Assembly: GCA_900769345.1 (NCBI GenBank)
Contig: CAAGGJ010000115.1
Location: 1 to 11,266, forward strand
Length of the DNA stretch: 11,266 nucleotides
From: Bacteroidales bacterium
GTDB lineage: Bacteria > Bacteroidota > Bacteroidia > Bacteroidales > Muribaculaceae
Reading direction: 5' to 3'
Part shown: positions 7,280-11,266 of the stretch, one piece after another
How the letters are laid out: each line of letters starts with the position of its first letter
How positions within the stretch are numbered: the first letter of the stretch is position 1
Translations under genes and position numbers: made by a program
Notes under the pieces: generated by a model
Told to the model about the DNA's origin: nothing
Seen by the model: the letters and a program-made list of their open reading frames with translations, nothing else
Database searches by the model: none

Positions 7280-10276
7280 TTACTTCTTTTCCCAGGCCTT
7301 GAGGCGAGTGTCGATATCGGTGAAGATGTCGCCTTCGGTGCCGGGATAGTTGCTCTTGAGGCTGCGCAGATATTCGCAAGCCTCGAATGAGTCGCCTTTC
7401 TTGTGGTAGACGTCGGCGAGCAAGATGAATGCCTTGGCGAGCCAATATTGGTGAGGAGTGCCTTCGTCGATAAATGCATTGAGGTGCTTTTCGCAGTCGG
7501 CTGTCTTGCCTTCGTCGTAGAGCATCTGAGCGTGCAGGTAAGCTGCTTGAGCGCCCACTTCGTTGCGAACGTCCTTAGCGAGGGTAGCATAGTCGGCTTT
7601 AGCCTCAGCTTTCTTGCCCAGGTGGGTGTAGGCGATGGCGCGGTTGAGCATTGTTTCGCGTTCCTCGTTGGCGGTGAGGCTACCGAGGCTGAGCAGGGTG
7701 GCTGCGCTCGAGAGCACATCGTCCCAGCGGCTCATTTCCTTCGATGCGCGCATTATGCCGAGGTTGGCGATAATCTTGTTGTCGCGCGACGACGATTTGC
7801 TTTCGAGCAGGCGGTAGGTGTCGATGGCTTCGGCGTTATGGCCTTGCTTCATGAGTATTTCGCTCTTTATGGCGAGAGCATCTTCGGCAAACGAGGCATC
7901 GGTGGCTTCGAGAGCCTTATTGATGAGTGCCAATGCCTTGTCGTAGTTCTTGTTTTGGTAGTTGTCGCGACCTATGTAGTAGCAAGCATTGGGTGCAAAT
8001 GCTCCGTCGGGATATTCAGCCATATATTTTTCCATCTTGGTGAGGTCGGGCTTTTCGGCAAGTGCTGCTTTTTCGGCTACGGCAAATGTGAGACGTTCCA
8101 CTTCCTTGGCATTGAGTTGTGGAGCGTTAGGCACATTGCTGAGGAAGTCGGCATATTCGTTGAGGTTGCCTTTTTCGGCATATATGAGCTTGAGGTCGTC
8201 GGCAGCCACTGCAGCTTCTTCGCTGGTGGGGTATTTGCTTATTACCTGCTTATAGGTGGTGATGGCTTTGGTGTCGTTGCCCATATTGTGCTCATTGATG
8301 GCGAGTTGCAGCAGACCCTTGCGAGCCTCGGCAGTGGCGGGATATTCGTCGAGGAGTTGCTGATAGGTTTTCTCGGCGTTCTTATTGTCGTCGAGCAGCA
8401 CATAGGTGTTGGCTTTTTCGAGCAGAGCGCTCGCTGCCCATGCCGATGAAGGGTATTGCTTGATAAGCGAGTTGATAGCCTCGATTTTTGCCGAATAGTT
8501 CTTTCCGAGGCCTTGCATGATGGCTTTCTGATAGAGAGCATAGTCGCCGGCGGTCGAGGCATCGGTCTTGTAGGCCTTGTCGTAGTTGATTCCGGCGGCG
8601 GCATATTGCTTGGTGTAGTAGAGGCAGTCGCCGGCGCGGTTATAAGCATCGGCTTTGAGCGATGCGCTCAGATTGCCGTTTTGTGCTGCGTTCTCGAAGT
8701 TTGAGCGGGCATCGGCATATTTCTTTTGTTGGAAGAGCGAGTAGCCGAGGTTGTAGTGGCCGAGCGAGCGGTTGGGGTTGCTTGCGGCGGCGGTTTTTAA
8801 GAAAGCCGACTGATACTTTTGTGCGCTTGCATAGTCGCCGAGGCGGTAAGCACATTCGCCGAGCCAGAGCCGTGTGTCGGCGGCTATGTTTTTGTCGTGG
8901 TTCTCAAGGTTGAGCGACTGTGTGAGCAGTGTCTTGGCATTCTTGGTGTCGCCGTTCGACAGGGCTTGCACGCCGAGTTGATAGAGCACATATTGCTTTG
9001 CTCCGAGCACTTTGTCGGACGGGCGCTTTATGTTGTTGATGCTCTGCAAGGCTCGGTGATAGTCGGTGGTAGTGACATAGGCATTGATGAGATACTCTTC
9101 CACCTTTTCGGTGTAGCGCGAGTTGGGGTATGTGTTGATAAATCGCTCAAACATGTCGATCGACTTGTTGAACGGTGTGCGGCCGCCTTCGTTTTGGCTT
9201 ACTGCATAGTTGTAGAATGCCGTTTCGGTGACTTCGCGGTTGAAGTCGAGTTGTACGGCTTTTTCAAATGCCATCGAGGCGCGGTTGAGTTGATGAAGCT
9301 GCACATAGCAGTTACCCATATATTGATAAGCACTTTGGGCGAGTTCGTCGTTCTCGGCAGTGGCTTTTGAGAAGTTATCGATAGCTTCATCGTAGTTTCC
9401 GTTGCGATATTGCACCACGCCGTAGGCATAGGCAGCCGAGCGGAGTGGTTCGCCGTCGCACGATGCCATATAAGTCTTTAAATATTTTTCGGCTTCCTCG
9501 TCATCGCCGGTCTGGTAGGCACATTCGCCGATGAGTCGGCAGAGCTCGTTCTTAAATGCCGGGTTATTGCCGTCGGCAAGCAGCGATTTGGCGAGAGTGG
9601 CGGTCTTTTCGAAGTCGCCCTGGGTGAAATATATCTGGCAGATGTAGTATTGTGCATTGTAGCCGAGTTCGCCGGCGCGGTTCACGCGATTAAATTTCTG
9701 CATAGCCGAGTCGTAGCGTCCGGCGGCATAGTCGAGATAAGCTTGATAGAAAGTGTAGGCATTGCCGTAGCGCTTGGTGCCTTGAAGCATGCTTATGTCC
9801 ACGCGGGCTTGTTCGTACTCGCCGAGGCGCAGCAGCGAGTAAGCGCGGCGATAATAAGTGTCCTCCTGAGTGTCGGCCTCGAGTGCTTCGATGCGTACCT
9901 TGTCGTAGTGGCGCACGGCGTCGCCGTATTTTCCGGCAAAGAACAAGTGGTTGCCGATTGTGGCCCATGCCAAGTCGACATTTGCCGAAGATGGGTGGTT
10001 GAGAATATACTGCTGTAGGGCGTTGATGCTCTCGCCATCGTTGCGCTCATATTTGCAAAGTGCGATGTAGAACTCTGCACATTCAGCCGTTTTGGCATCG
10101 ATAGGCATCATTTGCAGTTGGGTGAGTTGGTCGATAGCGCCTGTGTAGTTTTTGTCGTTATACATTGCCAAGCCTCTCGACAGGTAGCCTTCGGGCGTGC
10201 TGCTCTTGATGTCGGCACGGCCGGCAACAGGTGCCATCAGACATAATGCTAAGAAAATGTTTCCGTAAATTTTCAT
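7280..10276 (-). CDS. Exported long tetratricopeptide-repeat protein
   Basis: The protein has 998 residues with a signal peptide (MKIYGNIFLALCLMAPVAGRA, cleavage before D22) and no valid lipobox (LALC has Leu at -1), so it should be a soluble or peripherally attached periplasmic protein. Nearly the whole mature chain is TPR-type helical hairpins of about 34 residues. Typical units carry G/Y-x-YxxA and YP caps, such as GKYGDAVRHYDKV, GNYDEAIDNFSKA, KKYADARSNFENA and KNYDKALALINKA. A stretch around 612-700 (NAEKTYQQLLDEYPATAEA, then ITTYKQVISKYPTSEEA) resembles BamD/CpoB-like repeats. Such solenoids are protein-binding scaffolds, and no enzymatic motif is visible. It is the first gene of the TPR-barrel-GH53 operon. 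The arrangement suggests that it works with the barrel at the inner face of the outer membrane, which is inference. Confidence 0.94.
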   Translation of the reverse strand: MKIYGNIFLALCLMAPVAGRADIKSSTPEGYLSRGLAMYNDKNYTGAIDQLTQLQMMPIDAKTAECAEFYIALCKYERNDGESINALQQYILNHPSSANVDLAWATIGNHLFFAGKYGDAVRHYDKVRIEALEADTQEDTYYRRAYSLLRLGEYEQARVDISMLQGTKRYGNAYTFYQAYLDYAAGRYDSAMQKFNRVNRAGELGYNAQYYICQIYFTQGDFEKTATLAKSLLADGNNPAFKNELCRLIGECAYQTGDDEEAEKYLKTYMASCDGEPLRSAAYAYGVVQYRNGNYDEAIDNFSKATAENDELAQSAYQYMGNCYVQLHQLNRASMAFEKAVQLDFNREVTETAFYNYAVSQNEGGRTPFNKSIDMFERFINTYPNSRYTEKVEEYLINAYVTTTDYHRALQSINNIKRPSDKVLGAKQYVLYQLGVQALSNGDTKNAKTLLTQSLNLENHDKNIAADTRLWLGECAYRLGDYASAQKYQSAFLKTAAASNPNRSLGHYNLGYSLFQQKKYADARSNFENAAQNGNLSASLKADAYNRAGDCLYYTKQYAAAGINYDKAYKTDASTAGDYALYQKAIMQGLGKNYSAKIEAINSLIKQYPSSAWAASALLEKANTYVLLDDNKNAEKTYQQLLDEYPATAEARKGLLQLAINEHNMGNDTKAITTYKQVISKYPTSEEAAVAADDLKLIYAEKGNLNEYADFLSNVPNAPQLNAKEVERLTFAVAEKAALAEKPDLTKMEKYMAEYPDGAFAPNACYYIGRDNYQNKNYDKALALINKALEATDASFAEDALAIKSEILMKQGHNAEAIDTYRLLESKSSSRDNKIIANLGIMRASKEMSRWDDVLSSAATLLSLGSLTANEERETMLNRAIAYTHLGKKAEAKADYATLAKDVRNEVGAQAAYLHAQMLYDEGKTADCEKHLNAFIDEGTPHQYWLAKAFILLADVYHKKGDSFEACEYLRSLKSNYPGTEGDIFTDIDTRLKAWEKK

Positions 10277-10298
10277 ATTTTATCGTTTATTCTATTCT

Positions 10299-10316
10299 CC
10301 ATGCCTTAGGGCATGG
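10299..10316 (-). promoter_or_regulatory. Hairpin in the leader of the TPR operon
   Basis: CCATGCC (10299-10305) and GGCATGG (10310-10316) form a perfect 7-bp stem with a 4-nt loop. On the minus strand it ends 22 nt before the ATG of the TPR gene, inside the predicted 5' leader. It could influence translation or transcript stability. No T-run follows on the minus strand (the next bases are AGAATAG), so it is not a standard terminator. Confidence 0.4.
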
Positions 10317-10448
10317 TTAAACCGTTTGTTATTATCTTAGTTAATATAGCGGTAATATGTGCCGATGGTGCAAGTATTAAGCAGTTGACACTCAGCCCTA
10401 TGAGCGCCATGCGGCCGCGGCGTGCGTTGGCACATAATTTACCAATTA

Positions 10449-10473
10449 CAAAGGTAATAAAAAATAGTGGCAA
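10449..10473 (-). promoter_or_regulatory. Candidate promoter of the TPR-barrel-GH53 operon
   Basis: Read on the minus strand, TACCTTTG (10456 down to 10449) is a perfect -7 box. The nearest TTG (10473 to 10471) gives only a 14-bp spacer, shorter than the usual 19-21, so the -33 element is weak or absent. Transcription would begin near 10442, giving a leader of about 165 nt before the ATG at 10276. No other TAnnTTTG match was found on this strand between the TPR and DUF4476 genes. Confidence 0.45.
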
Positions 10474-10502
10474 TAAAGAACCCCAAAAGCAAAATGTGGC
10501 GT

Positions 10503-10524
10503 CCGAAAATCATCCGAAAATCAT
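10503..10524. repeat. 11-bp tandem duplication
   Basis: CCGAAAATCAT is present twice with no gap (10503-10513 and 10514-10524). It lies in the roughly 320-bp non-coding stretch between the DUF4476 and TPR genes, just upstream of the candidate operon promoter. Eleven base pairs is close to one helical turn, so a binding-site array is possible; replication slippage is equally likely. Confidence 0.6.
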
Positions 10525-10539
10525 CGTAAACATAATATG

Positions 10540-10570
10540 GGCGGAGAAGGCAGCGATTGCCTTCCCCGCC
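10540..10570 (-). terminator. Probable terminator of the DUF4476 gene
   Basis: Arms 10540-10552 and 10558-10570 pair over 13 bp, with one G-T wobble and a 5-nt loop. On the minus strand this GC-rich stem starts 25 bp after the stop of the DUF4476 gene. It is followed by CATATTATGTTT, a weak T-tract. The stem strength and position support a terminator separating this gene from the TPR operon downstream. Confidence 0.7.
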
Positions 10571-10595
10571 GATAAACGAGTAGCTTGGAAGTATG

Positions 10596-11000
10596 TCAGA
10601 ATCTGAAATATGGCATTCCGAGCAAATCCAGCACTTCTTTTTTCTCCGAATCGAAGCTGAATTGGTCGAGAAGCAGGTCGATGCCGCGAAATCCCACTAT
10701 CGAATTAGCCATGATCTCAATCACTTTCTTTTTTTCGCTCGAAAAACTGATCTTTTTGAGAATCAAAGCCACCTGTCGACACGAAAAATATCCGCCCAGC
10801 GAAGCGGCTTCAATCACTCGCAGCTTGCCGCTATCGAACGATTCCTCATCAATCAACTGAAGCAACCGAGCAAAGCGGTCCTCATTCATCACATAGTCAC
10901 GTTGAGGCACACGGGGACCTTCGGCTGCCGTTGCCACACTATAGCCCGCGCCAAAAACCAGCACGGCCATTACCAATAATGCAAAAAATCTGTTCTTCAT
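10596..11000 (-). CDS. Small exported DUF4476-type protein
   Basis: I take the start at 11000, giving 134 residues; upstream in-frame ATGs would only add a non-signal extension (MLRLMVKLTTIED). The protein opens with a clear signal peptide (MKNRFFALLVMAVLVFGAGYSVATAA, cleavage near residue 26), preceded by A-rich ACAACAATAGAAGAT. The mature part is short amphipathic helical repeats: FARLLQLIDEESFDSGKLRV (43-62), QVALILKKISFSSEKKKVIE (76-95) and IDLLLDQFSFDSEKKEVLDL (107-126). Each has the F-S/D-S-x-K/E-K step typical of DUF4476 (PF14771), whose function is not known. No lipobox or enzymatic motif is seen. It is transcribed away from the Fic fragment and ends before its own terminator. The family call is from memory of the pattern and fairly secure; function is open. 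Confidence 0.85.
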   Translation of the reverse strand: MKNRFFALLVMAVLVFGAGYSVATAAEGPRVPQRDYVMNEDRFARLLQLIDEESFDSGKLRVIEAASLGGYFSCRQVALILKKISFSSEKKKVIEIMANSIVGFRGIDLLLDQFSFDSEKKEVLDLLGMPYFRF

Positions 11001-11064
11001 ATCTTCTATTGTTGTTAGTTTTACCATTAGACGCAACAATCAAGCAAAAGGTTTCATGGAAAAG

Positions 11065-11091
11065 CAAAATAAATGCATCACTCCGGGCAAA
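11065..11091 (-). promoter_or_regulatory. Weak candidate promoter for the DUF4476 gene
   Basis: On the minus strand, TTATTTTG (11072 down to 11065) matches the -7 box with one mismatch, and TTTG (11091 to 11088) lies 15 bp further upstream, a short spacer. It is the best match found upstream of 11000 and overlaps the start of the Fic reading frame. It should be treated as tentative. Confidence 0.22.
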
Positions 11092-11266
11092 ATAATCTCT
11101 CACGTGCACAATCGCACGAATTGATAAAACACATCACGCAGTTTGTTTCCGGTCTTTGGCAAATTCATCCTTTTGCTGAAGGGAATACTCGCGCCACTGC
11201 TGTATTTACGATTCTATACTTGCGGTCGATTGGTTTTACAATTACTAACGACCCTTTTGCTCGGCA
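11073..11266 (+). CDS. Fic-family protein core, cut by the right edge and apparently lacking its N-terminal half
   Basis: A plus-strand frame opens at ATG 11073 and runs off the window (64 codons). It contains FVSGLWQIHPFAEGNTRATA followed by VFTILYLRSIGFTITNDPFA, a clear match to the Fic active-site helix-loop-helix. Fic enzymes usually transfer AMP or other phosphate-containing groups to protein hydroxyls and often act as toxins or regulators. Visible catalytic residues are H32, E36, G37, N38 and R40. The second arginine of HxFx(D/E)GNxRxxR is Ala43, as I recall for the HPFxEGNTRATAVF subgroup. Only 31 residues precede the catalytic His, whereas Fic domains normally have roughly 80-100 before it, and the same frame has TAA directly before the ATG and TAG at 11028. 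The gene is therefore either 5'-truncated or decayed, or an unusually short form. The 3' end is outside the window. Confidence 0.72.
   Translation, partial: MHHSGQNNLSRAQSHELIKHITQFVSGLWQIHPFAEGNTRATAVFTILYLRSIGFTITNDPFAR

Noticed and set aside
7403..8449. A 348-codon plus-strand frame opposite the TPR gene
   Set aside because: It mirrors the repetitive TPR codons on the other strand. It has no signal, no recognisable domain and no promoter.
10313..10606. A 97-codon plus-strand frame in the DUF4476-TPR gap
   Set aside because: It crosses a minus-strand terminator hairpin and the end of the DUF4476 gene. It has no promoter or recognisable family.
11056..11124. A short frame starting MEKQNKCITPGK that overlaps the Fic start
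   Set aside because: It ends after 22 codons at TGA 11122-11124 and is out of frame with the Fic motif. It could hold remnant N-terminal sequence, but nothing in it matches a Fic N-terminus that I recognise.

Overview
The window looks like a Bacteroidales chromosome, most plausibly a gut lineage such as Muribaculaceae or Prevotellaceae. This rests on promoter boxes of the Bacteroidetes sigma-ABfr type (TAnnTTTG with an upstream TTG), weak Shine-Dalgarno sequences with A-rich leaders, and protein types common in that phylum: a chitobiase-C/OB-like surface protein with a sorting-tail-like C-terminus, a POT transporter with the ANTGERFGYYT signature, a long TPR protein paired with an outer-membrane barrel, and a DUF4476 protein. 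The genus is not determined.

Layout from left to right: the last 18 codons of an unidentified plus-strand gene and its terminator (1-131); a promoter and a 685-residue secreted, modular beta-rich protein (307-2364) with a terminator; a second promoter with a 9-bp tandem repeat upstream and a short structured leader, driving a proton-coupled oligopeptide transporter (2635-4152); and a perfect 17-bp hairpin between convergent transcription units. Then comes a minus-strand operon read from right to left: a 998-residue TPR protein (7280-10276), an outer-membrane beta-barrel (5401-7209) and a secreted GH53 endo-beta-1,4-galactanase (4285-5385). A roughly 320-bp non-coding stretch follows, holding a candidate operon promoter, a leader hairpin, an 11-bp tandem duplication and a terminator. 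Last are a small exported DUF4476 protein on the minus strand (10596-11000) and, running off the right edge on the plus strand, the core of a Fic-family protein (from 11073).

Functionally the window is envelope biology and nutrient acquisition. The galactanase would cut beta-1,4-galactan outside the cytoplasm, the POT protein would import di- and tripeptides, and the TPR/barrel pair is probably an envelope complex of unknown role. The tight linkage of the galactanase to the TPR/barrel pair, with no SusC/SusD pair in view, is the main contextual oddity. The Fic fragment is the main hidden gene: its active-site loop is clear, but the usual Fic N-terminal half is missing and stops lie directly upstream in the same frame.

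No tRNA, rRNA, CRISPR array, insertion sequence or phage gene was seen. I found no clearly new multi-gene system. The best leads are the truncated Fic gene with a non-canonical loop, the operon composition, and the internally duplicated surface protein.
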